Positions 1 through 5,683 of a DNA stretch of 8,633 nucleotides are shown here, one piece after another. Made by a program: the position numbers and the translations under genes. The stretch covers positions 1 through 8,633 of the forward strand of contig JAANWY010000126.1 in the NCBI GenBank assembly GCA_018263655.1. Reading direction: 5' to 3'. Each line of letters begins with the position of its first letter. The first letter of the stretch is position 1. The notes beneath the pieces were generated by a model. It ran no database searches and was not told where the DNA came from. It saw only the letters and a list, made by a program, of their open reading frames with translations. The DNA is from Anaerolineales bacterium (GTDB lineage: Bacteria; Chloroflexota; Anaerolineae; Epilineales; JAANWY01).

Positions 1-4
1 CAGA

Positions 5-18
5 TGCTCTTCCGATCT
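5..18 (+). other. Sequencing adapter remnant (Illumina TruSeq end)
   Basis: Bases 5-18 read TGCTCTTCCGATCT, which matches the 3' end of standard Illumina read-2 adapters (GCTCTTCCGATCT, at 6-18, is common to both adapters). Its position at the very start of the window suggests an untrimmed adapter at a contig end. The genuine sequence therefore probably starts near base 19, and the truncation of the first gene reflects the assembly. Confidence 0.85.
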
Positions 19-19
19 A

Positions 20-583
20 CCCTTCGAGGGGATTGGCAACGTCTATCTTTCCACGCCCTGCTTTGTCAGTGAGACCGTCACCATCGACCCGGGCAGTGTC
101 CGGGCCGGCAGCCTGGAGGCATTGGGCATCTATCTGCATTCGTTGGGCGACAATTGGTCGCACCAGGCGTGCATTGAAGCCGTCGATGGCGAAGGGTTGC
201 CTTTCGCCTCGCACGTAATTCCTGTCCAGGGCCGGCGCGATCCGCTGTGGCCCTGCCGCTGGACCTCTCACCAGGACGAGTTCGGCGATCCCGAGGAGTA
301 TCCCGAGAGCGACCGCACGTTTGCCGGCGCACTGGCGGTCTATCAGGCCCTCGTCGAATTCGCCAGACAGAGGGATCGGCCAATCTACCGCCCGATCCCT
401 GTCACAGCCGAAGACAACCACATACACGATACCGTGTACGAGTTCGTGCACGCTGCAAACGCCAACCACCCGAACGTACGACGCGCTATCGCCGACGATC
501 TCAAGCAATGGGCCTTGGAAACACGGGCAAACAACCCGAAATACTGGCCGCGTCAGGTCTACTTGCCGCTGATCAGGCGCTGA
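20..583 (+). CDS. 5'-truncated protein of unknown function with HxxxDxxxH motif
   Basis: The reading frame is open from the contig edge to the TGA at 581-583, giving 187 visible residues; the true start is not in the window. I do not recognise the family with certainty. The clearest feature is H-S-L-G-D-N-W-S-H at visible residues 40-48 (bases 137-163). This HxxxDxxxH spacing resembles the zinc-ligand helix of zinc-dependent phospholipase C and S1/P1 nuclease proteins. Further His and Asp residues lie downstream (DNHIHDTVYEFVHAAN). No signal peptide or membrane segment is visible in the part present. The gene ends 31 bases before the convergently transcribed MFS gene, and no convincing terminator separates them. 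A metal-dependent hydrolase is possible but inferred from one motif only. Confidence 0.6.
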   Translation, partial: PFEGIGNVYLSTPCFVSETVTIDPGSVRAGSLEALGIYLHSLGDNWSHQACIEAVDGEGLPFASHVIPVQGRRDPLWPCRWTSHQDEFGDPEEYPESDRTFAGALAVYQALVEFARQRDRPIYRPIPVTAEDNHIHDTVYEFVHAANANHPNVRRAIADDLKQWALETRANNPKYWPRQVYLPLIRR

Positions 584-614
584 GACTCTACCTCGGCCGA
601 GATGTGGCGTTCCA

Positions 615-1907
615 TTAGGCAGATCTCTCGGGCTTGCCGACGAAGAGGCTGGCCACAGCCAGGAGTAAGGGCAAAACAGCAGAGATCGTCAGGGCCAAGT
701 TGTAGCTCCCCAGCAGGTCGCGCGCAATACCCAGCGGCATGGGGCCCAGAGCAGAACCCGCGATTGAGATCGTCGAGGCTGTCCCCGTGATGCTGCCCAG
801 GTGGCGCCGGCCGAAGTAGGTCGCCCACCCCACGCTACTTACCGTCCGGATCAGGCCCATGGTCGTTCCCAAGACCACGCCGTACACAAGCGCCAGCTCG
901 ATGCTTTGCATGAACTGGGCCATTCCGAGCGAAAGGGTCTGGAGGATCAGTGCGGTGACCAGGATCACGCGCAGCGGCACCCGATCCACCAAGATCCCGC
1001 TGCCTAAATTCGCCAGAGCGGTCGCGAGGGCAATAGGCACAAAGACCGACGCCGCGACGGTAGCCGGCAGGCCGTTATCTTTGAAAATGCTGACCATGTG
1101 GAAGAACAATCCGGTGGCCAACATCGCAATCGAAGCAATGCTCAGCGTCAATATCCAAAAGACAGGTGTGCGAATGGCCTCCGACAGGCTCCAATTTTCT
1201 TCTAATAACTTACCGGCCGTTTCGCCATCGTCCGCCGCTGGAGCACTGTCACCATCCGGCTCTAACCCGTAATCCTCGGGATGATTGCGAAACAGGATGA
1301 GGCCCATCGGCACCATTACGAACAGAAGCGCGAGGCCCAGGAGCATGTAGGTGGACCGCCAGCCATGAATGGGTATCAGCCAGTTGATGAGATTTGGGAA
1401 CCCCCCTATGCCCAGCAGCGCCATCAACACACCAGACAGCCCCATCACGGTTCCGCGCCGGCGCACCCACCACTGGTTGATGACATTCTGGCTGACCAGC
1501 CCGAGGCTGCCCTGGCCGAACAAGCGGATGGCGACGAAGCCCAGGCCCAGCATAATGGCGTTGCTGACAAAGCCCATGTAGACGCAGGCAAAACCGAAGA
1601 GCACAGAGATCACGACCACCATCAGTCGCGAGCCTCGGCGGTCGATCTGCCGGCCGACGATGGGCATGGCGAAGCTGCCCACGAGGGTGCCAACGGTGTA
1701 CAGCGTGCTGACAAGCGACCGGCTGATGCCCAAATCCTGGATGAAGTGCTCGATGAAGATGGATACGGAGTAAGTCTGGCCAGGACTGGTCATGATCAAC
1801 CCCAGCGTGCCGGCCAGCATTACGATCCAGCCGTAGAACACCGGTGACTGATTGACGAGCCGGCTCTTCTGAATAGCGCAAGTGTTCTGTATCTCTGTCT
1901 TGATCAT
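615..1907 (-). CDS. MFS transporter, OFA/monocarboxylate-like
   Basis: This is a 430-residue integral membrane carrier of the major facilitator superfamily, of typical length, with about 12 hydrophobic segments. The first (near residues 24-46) has the Y-G-W-I-V opening common in oxalate/formate antiporter and monocarboxylate-type MFS proteins. The MFS signature A loop between helices 2 and 3 is clear at residues 85-94 (G-x-x-x-D-R-x-G-x-R). The long cytoplasmic loop between the two six-helix halves spans about residues 207-248 and is acidic and Ala/Asp-rich. The ATG at 1905-1907 is preceded by AGAGAG four bases upstream on the minus strand, which supports this start. The gene is divergent from the histidine phosphatase. 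The substrate cannot be read from sequence; a small organic anion is the family-based guess. Confidence 0.88.
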   Translation of the reverse strand: MIKTEIQNTCAIQKSRLVNQSPVFYGWIVMLAGTLGLIMTSPGQTYSVSIFIEHFIQDLGISRSLVSTLYTVGTLVGSFAMPIVGRQIDRRGSRLMVVVISVLFGFACVYMGFVSNAIMLGLGFVAIRLFGQGSLGLVSQNVINQWWVRRRGTVMGLSGVLMALLGIGGFPNLINWLIPIHGWRSTYMLLGLALLFVMVPMGLILFRNHPEDYGLEPDGDSAPAADDGETAGKLLEENWSLSEAIRTPVFWILTLSIASIAMLATGLFFHMVSIFKDNGLPATVAASVFVPIALATALANLGSGILVDRVPLRVILVTALILQTLSLGMAQFMQSIELALVYGVVLGTTMGLIRTVSSVGWATYFGRRHLGSITGTASTISIAGSALGPMPLGIARDLLGSYNLALTISAVLPLLLAVASLFVGKPERSA

Positions 1908-1971
1908 AACCTCTCTACTTCCCGTCGGTCTTCCAATGATCGATTCTCACTGTGCAACAGCCACACACAAC

Positions 1972-1998
1972 GACCTCGGCCCGACACGAGCCGAGGTC
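1972..1998. repeat. Perfect 9-bp hairpin in the divergent intergenic region
   Basis: GACCTCGGC at 1972-1980 pairs perfectly with GCCGAGGTC at 1990-1998 across a 9-base loop. It lies 65-91 bases upstream of the MFS start codon. It has no T-tract on either strand, and the flanking genes diverge, so it is not an evident terminator. It could be an operator, a 5' UTR structure or a degenerate repeat. Confidence 0.6.
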
Positions 1999-2008
1999 AG
2001 CCAAGTCG

Positions 2009-2027
2009 CTGGTTTGATCCAAACCAG
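2009..2027. repeat. Perfect 7-bp hairpin
   Basis: CTGGTTT (2009-2015) and AAACCAG (2021-2027) are exact inverted repeats around a 5-base loop. It lies between the 1972-1998 hairpin and the large palindromic element in the same divergent spacer. The arm size and spacing would suit a dimeric regulator, but nothing else supports that role. Confidence 0.45.
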
Positions 2028-2057
2028 AATGTTATCAGAGAGCCCTTCATCTGGCAA

Positions 2058-2194
2058 GTAGATCGATTTGACAATTTGTGTCTTCTCAATATATGAGGGG
2101 TCATGTAGGACGATTTGGTAAATCGTCGGGTCGAAATGCCATTTCGACCTACATAGCCCCGAAATATTGAGATGATACGACAATTCGATCCTAC
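2058..2194. repeat. REP/BIME-like composite palindrome with two GTAG-headed hairpins
   Basis: This is a nested inverted repeat of about 137 bases. At its heart are two perfect hairpins: 2109-2127 (8-bp stem GACGATTT/AAATCGTC, 3-base loop) and 2129-2149 (9-bp stem GGTCGAAAT/ATTTCGACC, 3-base loop). GTAG (2105-2108) directly precedes the first. On the minus strand GTAG (complement of 2149-2152) directly precedes the second, its G shared with the stem. These two are enclosed by an 11-bp stem (2097-2107 with 2150-2160; one G-T wobble, one mismatch). Next comes a perfect 9-bp stem (2084-2092 with 2164-2172), then weaker pairing out to about 2058 and 2194. GTAG followed by a hairpin, in inverted pairs, is the hallmark of REP elements mobilised by REP-associated Y1 (RAYT) transposases. 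The assignment rests on structure alone; no transposase is present in the window. Confidence 0.7.
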
Positions 2195-2281
2195 CTGGTT
2201 TGCAGCCGGCAACGACCGCCAGTATCATTGTTTTGCTTTTTGGTCCTATCTTGGCATATCGTGAAATCATGTTGTGACACC

Positions 2282-2971
2282 ATGAATCGACTTTACCTGA
2301 TTCGACACGGCGAGAACAAGGCGAATATCACCAAGGAATTCTCATACAAAGAGGTTGACTATCCGTTGACTGACAAAGGGCGATTGCAGGCCCAGCAAAC
2401 AGCCAAGCACTTCGCCGGCCGAGACATCGACGCCATCTACAGCTCACCGCTCAAACGAGCGAAAGAGACGGCCGACATCATCGCAGATCGGCTCAACCTC
2501 GCCGTCGCGGTCGTAGAGAACCTGCGCGAGGTCAACGTCGGCGATCTGGAGGGCCGGCCGCCGACAGCCGAGAACTGGGCGCTCCACAACCAGGTCCTCA
2601 AAGCATGGTACAACGGCGATCTCGAAGCGCGATTTCCTGACGGCGAAGACTACCTGACGCTGCGAGACAGATTGCGCGCCGGCTTTCGGCGCATCATCGA
2701 CCATAAGACCGATCAAGACGTCATTGTGGTTGGGCACGGCGGCCTCTTCACCGCGACGGGGTACGAACTCTGCGCCAACGCTGACCCGGAGGAGCTCCGT
2801 GACCAGCCACTGCACAACTGTTCCATCACCACGATTCTCGTAGGCCGGCGGGACGGACATCTGTCGGGCGAACTCGTCACTTGGGGCTCTCACCATCACC
2901 TACACGGTGACGCGGCGGAGCTCGTTTCTGGCTCACTGGAGGCCGATGCGTCTGCCGAGGGTGATGGATAA
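2282..2971 (+). CDS. Histidine phosphatase family protein (phosphoglycerate mutase-like)
   Basis: The protein has 229 residues and belongs to the branch-1 histidine phosphatase superfamily, which includes cofactor-dependent phosphoglycerate mutase and CobC/PhoE-like phosphatases. The phospho-acceptor motif is at the N-terminus (LIRHGE; R8, H9). Other active-site landmarks are SSPLKRAKET with R59, the acid E83 in LREVNVGDLEG, and H152 in VVGHGGLF. The start was set at the ATG at 2282 because the family begins almost directly with the strand leading into RHG. In-frame upstream starts (ATG at 2228, GTG at 2261) would add residues unlike the family. The ribosome-binding site is weak. Residues 210-229 form a low-complexity acidic tail. 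The substrate is unknown. The stop lies close to the insertion-like structure that separates it from lspA. Confidence 0.88.
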   Translation: MNRLYLIRHGENKANITKEFSYKEVDYPLTDKGRLQAQQTAKHFAGRDIDAIYSSPLKRAKETADIIADRLNLAVAVVENLREVNVGDLEGRPPTAENWALHNQVLKAWYNGDLEARFPDGEDYLTLRDRLRAGFRRIIDHKTDQDVIVVGHGGLFTATGYELCANADPEELRDQPLHNCSITTILVGRRDGHLSGELVTWGSHHHLHGDAAELVSGSLEADASAEGDG

Positions 2972-2976
2972 ACATA

Positions 2977-3135
2977 CTTGGAGACTAAATAGTGACTACT
3001 CAGGTTACCACCCTCGCAGTTGAGAAATGTGGAAAAAGGGGTCGGTGGGGGGCGGCCGCCCCCCACCGACCCCTTTTTCCGCACTCTTCTTGTGTAGGCA
3101 CGAAGTGCCCGAGTAGTCACCTTGGAGATTACATA
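2977..3135. mobile_element. MITE-like insertion with inverted ends and flanking direct repeats
   Basis: The core, 2992-3120, starts with GTGACTACTC and ends with its exact reverse complement GAGTAGTCAC. Immediately outside are CTTGGAGACTAAATA (2977-2991) and CTTGGAGATTACATA (3121-3135), direct repeats identical at 13 of 15 positions, which looks like an aged target-site duplication. Inside is a 50-base perfect palindrome (3031-3080) and a small hairpin GGCAC-GAA-GTGCC (3097-3109) whose first G completes a GTAG (3094-3097). The right direct repeat carries the GGAG ribosome-binding site of lspA. Removing one repeat plus the core would leave the phosphatase stop about 23 bases from lspA, consistent with an operon split by insertion. 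No coding capacity is evident inside. Confidence 0.65.
3031..3080. repeat. 50-base perfect palindrome
   Basis: Bases 3031-3055 are exactly complementary to 3056-3080 with no spacer. The centre is GGCGGCCGCC and the outer arms are GGAAAAAGGGG / CCCCTTTTTCC. Pairing continues imperfectly to about 3028 and 3083. As RNA it would form a very stable GC-rich hairpin ending in a run of five U, so it could act as a rho-independent terminator for the phosphatase gene (+ strand). It is also symmetric enough to terminate transcription from the other side. As DNA, a perfect palindrome of this size can extrude a cruciform. Confidence 0.85.
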
Positions 3136-3138
3136 ATT

Positions 3139-3999
3139 ATGAAGTTTCTCGAACGACTGGCATTGATAGCCGTTGTCGTGTTAGCGTCCGTAGGCTGCGA
3201 CCAGGGCACCAAAGCCTTAGCCGAAGAGCACCTGGCCGGCCAGGGAACAATCTCCCTGCTAAGCGATACGGTGCGACTGCACTACGCTGAGAACGAGGGC
3301 GCCCTGCTGAGCCTGGGCGCAAGACTCCCGGAGCCGGCGCGGTTTTGGGTTTTCACCGTCTTCGTTGGAGCCGTGCTGGTCGCCACCCTGCTTTTCGTCT
3401 TTCGGAACGGCGACCTGAACGCCGGGGAAGTCATTGGACTGTCGTTGATTTTGGGTGGAGGTGCCAGCAACCTGATCGACCGAATCCTGAACGACGGCGC
3501 CGTGATCGACTTCCTCAACATCGGCATCGCGAACCTGCGGAGCGGTATCTTCAACCTGGCCGATGTCGCAGTGTTCGCCGGCGTCGGTCTGTTCTGGCTG
3601 TACTACACCCAACGCCAAGAGCCGCACCATGTCGAGCCCGATGCAGAGGACATACTTGATCAGCCAGAACAGGACGATGGTTTACAGAAAGAAGAGAAAG
3701 GGGAGCCTCCAGTGAAATCACCGGACCCGATGCTGGAGCGGATTGAGGCGTTCAACGAAGAAATGGGGGGCGGCGTACTCATCCGGCGTGCAAGTGGCGG
3801 CTATTCTCTCTTTGCGGAAGAGGATGGAAGCCCGGTCGCCAGACTGCGCCCGACAGGTGAAGACGATGATGTCGAGGTCCTGTGGTGGAGTCACCGCGAC
3901 CGGTGGGAACAGATCGGTGAGTTTGGCGGTGTGGTTCTGCCATTGGACGAAGCTTTGGAGTATGTCGCGAAAGACCCAATGGGAATCTTCTGGATCTGA
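3139..3999 (+). CDS. lspA: Lipoprotein signal peptidase II with DUF3024-like C-terminal extension
   Basis: LspA is a polytopic inner-membrane aspartyl protease that cuts prolipoproteins before the lipidated cysteine. Family motifs are complete: DQGTK at 21-25 in helix 1, NEGA at 52-55, GGGASNLIDR at 106-115, the catalytic D124 in AVIDF, and the second catalytic D142 in FNLAD. Four hydrophobic helices are visible up to about residue 156. Normal LspA is about 160-170 residues; this protein has 286. Residues 160-196 are a charged linker. Residues 198-286 resemble the DUF3024 family: an S-L-F-x-E-x-x-G-S-P-V-A-R start, a central LWWSHRDRWEQIG, and the ending D-P-M-G-I-F-W-I. The start at 3139 has GGAG at 3124-3127. 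The frame is open upstream to a GTG at 2992, but that stretch runs through the palindrome and is unlikely to be coding. The dehalogenase follows after 14 bases. Confidence 0.9.
   Translation: MKFLERLALIAVVVLASVGCDQGTKALAEEHLAGQGTISLLSDTVRLHYAENEGALLSLGARLPEPARFWVFTVFVGAVLVATLLFVFRNGDLNAGEVIGLSLILGGGASNLIDRILNDGAVIDFLNIGIANLRSGIFNLADVAVFAGVGLFWLYYTQRQEPHHVEPDAEDILDQPEQDDGLQKEEKGEPPVKSPDPMLERIEAFNEEMGGGVLIRRASGGYSLFAEEDGSPVARLRPTGEDDDVEVLWWSHRDRWEQIGEFGGVVLPLDEALEYVAKDPMGIFWI
3697..3714 (+). promoter_or_regulatory. Possible internal ribosome-binding site and GTG start inside lspA
   Basis: AAAGGGGAG (3697-3705) is followed after 6 bases by an in-frame GTG at 3712-3714. This lies exactly at the junction between the charged linker and the DUF3024-like domain. 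Initiation here would give a separate 95-residue soluble protein ending at the lspA stop. The site is stronger than the ribosome-binding site of lspA itself. It may be a relic of a fusion between two adjacent genes or an active second start. Confidence 0.45.
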
Positions 4000-4013
4000 C
4001 AGGATTTGAACCC

Positions 4014-4907
4014 ATGGATATCCTACGGACACCCGAGGAACGCTTCGTCGACTTGCCCGACTTCGATTTCACGCCGCACTACGTGACGGTGGATGAGGTA
4101 CGCGTCCACTACGTCGATGCCGGCCCGTCGGATGCCGCGCCAGTTCTGCTGATGCACGGTGAACCATCCTGGTCGTTTCTGTACCGTCACATGATTCCGG
4201 TGCTCACCGAAGCCGGCCACCGTGTCGTGGCCCCCGACCTCGTCGGTTTCGGGCGTTCCGACAAGCCGGCTGACGCCGCCGACTACACCTACCAGCGTCA
4301 CGTGGACTGGATGGCCGGCTTCCTGGAAGCCCTCGACTTGCAAGACATCACCCTTATCGGTCAGGACTGGGGTTCGCTGATTGGCCTGCGGCTGGCGGCC
4401 GAAAACCCCGACCGCTTCGCCCGCATCGTCATCGCCAACGGCGGGCTGCCCACCGGCGACCAGGACATGCCACTGGCGTTCAAGCTGTGGCAAGCGTTCG
4501 CGCGCTACTCGCCGTGGTTCCCCATCGGTCGAATCATCAACTTCGGCACCAAGAAGAAGCTGACTGCGCAGGAGATTGCGGCCTATGAGGCGCCCTTTCC
4601 CGACGATTCGTACAAGGCCGGCGCGCGCGTCTTCCCGCTCCTGGTCCCGACCTCGCCCGATGATCCGGCAGCGCCGGCTAACCGCGCTGCGTGGCGCAAG
4701 CTGCTCAAGTGGGAGAAGCCGTTCCTCACCGCCTTCAGCGACGGCGATCCCATCACGCGCGGCGCCGACCGCTTGCTTCAAAAGTGGATTCCTGGCGCCA
4801 AGGGACAACCGCACACGACGATCCGAGGCGCCGGCCACTTCCTGCAGGAGGACAAGGGCGTCGAGCTGGCACAGGTAGTCAGCGATTTCATTAAAGCGAC
4901 GAGTTAA
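4014..4907 (+). CDS. dhmA: Haloalkane dehalogenase, type 1 (alpha/beta hydrolase)
   Basis: The 297-residue protein matches the HLD-I subfamily along its full length, including the characteristic N-terminus (MDILRTPEERF). These cytoplasmic enzymes hydrolyse carbon-halogen bonds to an alcohol and halide. Visible catalytic residues are the nucleophile D118 with halide-binding W119 in GQDWGS (family GQDWGG), E50 of the HGEPSW oxyanion/halide region, an acid most likely D245 in FSDGDPITRG, and base H275 in GAGHFLQED. The cap domain spans about residues 145-235. AGGATT at 4001-4006 lies 7 bases before the ATG, and lspA ends 14 bases upstream, so co-transcription is likely. Many HLD-I homologues are called dehalogenases from sequence only; an epoxide hydrolase or other hydrolase is less likely because of W119. 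The substrate is unknown. Confidence 0.88.
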   Translation: MDILRTPEERFVDLPDFDFTPHYVTVDEVRVHYVDAGPSDAAPVLLMHGEPSWSFLYRHMIPVLTEAGHRVVAPDLVGFGRSDKPADAADYTYQRHVDWMAGFLEALDLQDITLIGQDWGSLIGLRLAAENPDRFARIVIANGGLPTGDQDMPLAFKLWQAFARYSPWFPIGRIINFGTKKKLTAQEIAAYEAPFPDDSYKAGARVFPLLVPTSPDDPAAPANRAAWRKLLKWEKPFLTAFSDGDPITRGADRLLQKWIPGAKGQPHTTIRGAGHFLQEDKGVELAQVVSDFIKATS

Positions 4908-4995
4908 TGTAAAATGTAGTCGGTATTCGAGAGGGGACATCCCTGCTTGGATGGAAGAGCGAGAGTTGGTTAGATAACAAACTGGAGACAAAACC

Positions 4996-5454
4996 ATGAA
5001 ACTGGCAGAAGCGCTAATTCTTCGCGCTGACCAACAGAAGCGTATCGAGCAATTGAAGCAACGGCTTCTCCGTAACGCAAAAGTTCAAGAAGGCGATGAG
5101 CCGGCCGAGAACCCACAAGCACTCCTGGCAGAACTGGAGCGAGTATCGGAGGAACTCGAGCAGTTTATCCAACGTATCAACCGCACGAACAGCGCGACTG
5201 AACTCGAGCCGGAACTCACGCTCACCGACGCTTTAGCAACACGCGATGTTCTGAGATTGAAGCACGGAATCTACCGCAATTTAGCGCAAGCTGCAACAGT
5301 GACTCAAGATCGATATAGCCGATCTGAAGTGAAGTTCAAGAGCACGGTTCGGATTTCTGACATCCAAAAGCAAGCCGATCAACTGGCGAAGGAATATCGC
5401 GAGCTGGACGCGAAAATCCAGCAGGCTAATTGGCAAACGGAACTCTTGGAATAG
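4996..5454 (+). CDS. DIP1984 family protein (septicolysin-like annotation)
   Basis: The 152-residue protein is largely helical and charged, with two coiled-coil-prone stretches (about residues 10-62 and 118-145). It matches my recollection of the DIP1984 family across its length: MKLAEALILRAD start, NAKVQEGDEPAENP at 27-40, INRTNSAT at 61-68, LTDALATRDVLRLKH at 76-90, QDRYSRSEVKF at 104-114, and the terminal QQANWQTELLE. Family members have sometimes been annotated as septicolysin, but I know of no established biochemical role, and the sequence has no signal peptide. GGAG at 4985-4988 lies seven bases before the ATG. The 88-base gap from the dehalogenase holds only a weak 5-bp hairpin (4938-4953). 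Base composition looks less GC-rich than its neighbours. Confidence 0.82.
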   Translation: MKLAEALILRADQQKRIEQLKQRLLRNAKVQEGDEPAENPQALLAELERVSEELEQFIQRINRTNSATELEPELTLTDALATRDVLRLKHGIYRNLAQAATVTQDRYSRSEVKFKSTVRISDIQKQADQLAKEYRELDAKIQQANWQTELLE

Positions 5455-5542
5455 AGAATAGCTGGTAGTCGGCCCGACAGGGGCGAGCACACAACCCGCC
5501 AACTGGGTCAAGTTGGATCTGGGTAGCGCGAGGGGCAGCGCA

Positions 5543-5557
5543 CGGGTTCGATTCCCG
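5543..5557 (+). other. tRNA T-arm-like hairpin, no tRNA gene recognised
   Basis: CGGG-TTCGATT-CCCG forms a 4-bp stem with the 7-base TTCRANY loop typical of tRNA T-arms. It lies in the 229-base spacer (5455-5683) before hypC. No matching acceptor stem or anticodon arm of correct loop size was found around it. It may be a decayed tRNA fragment or coincidence. Upstream in the same spacer a 6-bp hairpin (CCAACT 5499-5504 / AGTTGG 5511-5516) is also visible. Confidence 0.3.
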
Positions 5558-5601
5558 ACGTCACAGTGCACGCCCAGCAACGTCACATGCGCACCGGGCA
5601 C

Positions 5602-5614
5602 TGTTACAGTAACA
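5602..5614. promoter_or_regulatory. Operator-like palindrome upstream of hypC
   Basis: TGTTAC-A-GTAACA is a perfect 6-bp inverted repeat with a single central base, 69 bases upstream of the hypC start. It overlaps GCACTG (5598-5603), which is itself complementary to CAGTGC at 5564-5569. The size and position suit a dimeric transcription factor that controls the hyp genes. No promoter boxes could be assigned with confidence, so the role is inferred. Confidence 0.35.
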
Positions 5615-5683
5615 ACCACGTGCAGACCTGTTGAAGCCGGCGAGGGTGGGTAAGGGGACTTAAAGAACGGAGGTTCGACAAAT

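Noticed and set aside
592..601. CTCGGCCGAG palindrome as a bidirectional terminator between the convergent first gene and the MFS gene
   Set aside because: It has no loop bases and no T-tract on either strand, so stable terminator formation is doubtful.
1947..2270. Small minus-strand gene (107 codons) in the divergent intergenic region
   Set aside because: It passes through the nested palindromes and the hairpins, has no recognisable motif, and would overlap the MFS upstream region.
2992..3138. Longer LspA starting at GTG 2992
   Set aside because: The extra 49 residues would be encoded by the palindromic insertion. The ATG at 3139 has its own GGAG and gives the normal LspA N-terminus.
3139..3200. 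Lipoprotein signal peptide (lipobox-like V-G-C at LspA residues 18-20)
   Set aside because: The Cys is followed by DQGTK, the conserved helix-1 motif of LspA, and all other LspA motifs follow. This is the first transmembrane helix of the protease.
4938..4953. CATCC/GGATG hairpin between dhmA and the DIP1984-family gene as a terminator
   Set aside because: Only a 5-bp stem without a following T-run, too weak to call.
4023..4997. 324-codon minus-strand open frame opposite the dehalogenase
   Set aside because: Shadow of dhmA; no motif, and it would overlap the whole catalytic gene.
5461..5565. tRNA gene suggested by the T-arm-like sequence at 5543-5557
   Set aside because: No acceptor stem complementary to the bases after the T-arm and no anticodon arm with a 7-base loop could be found, so at most this is a fragment.
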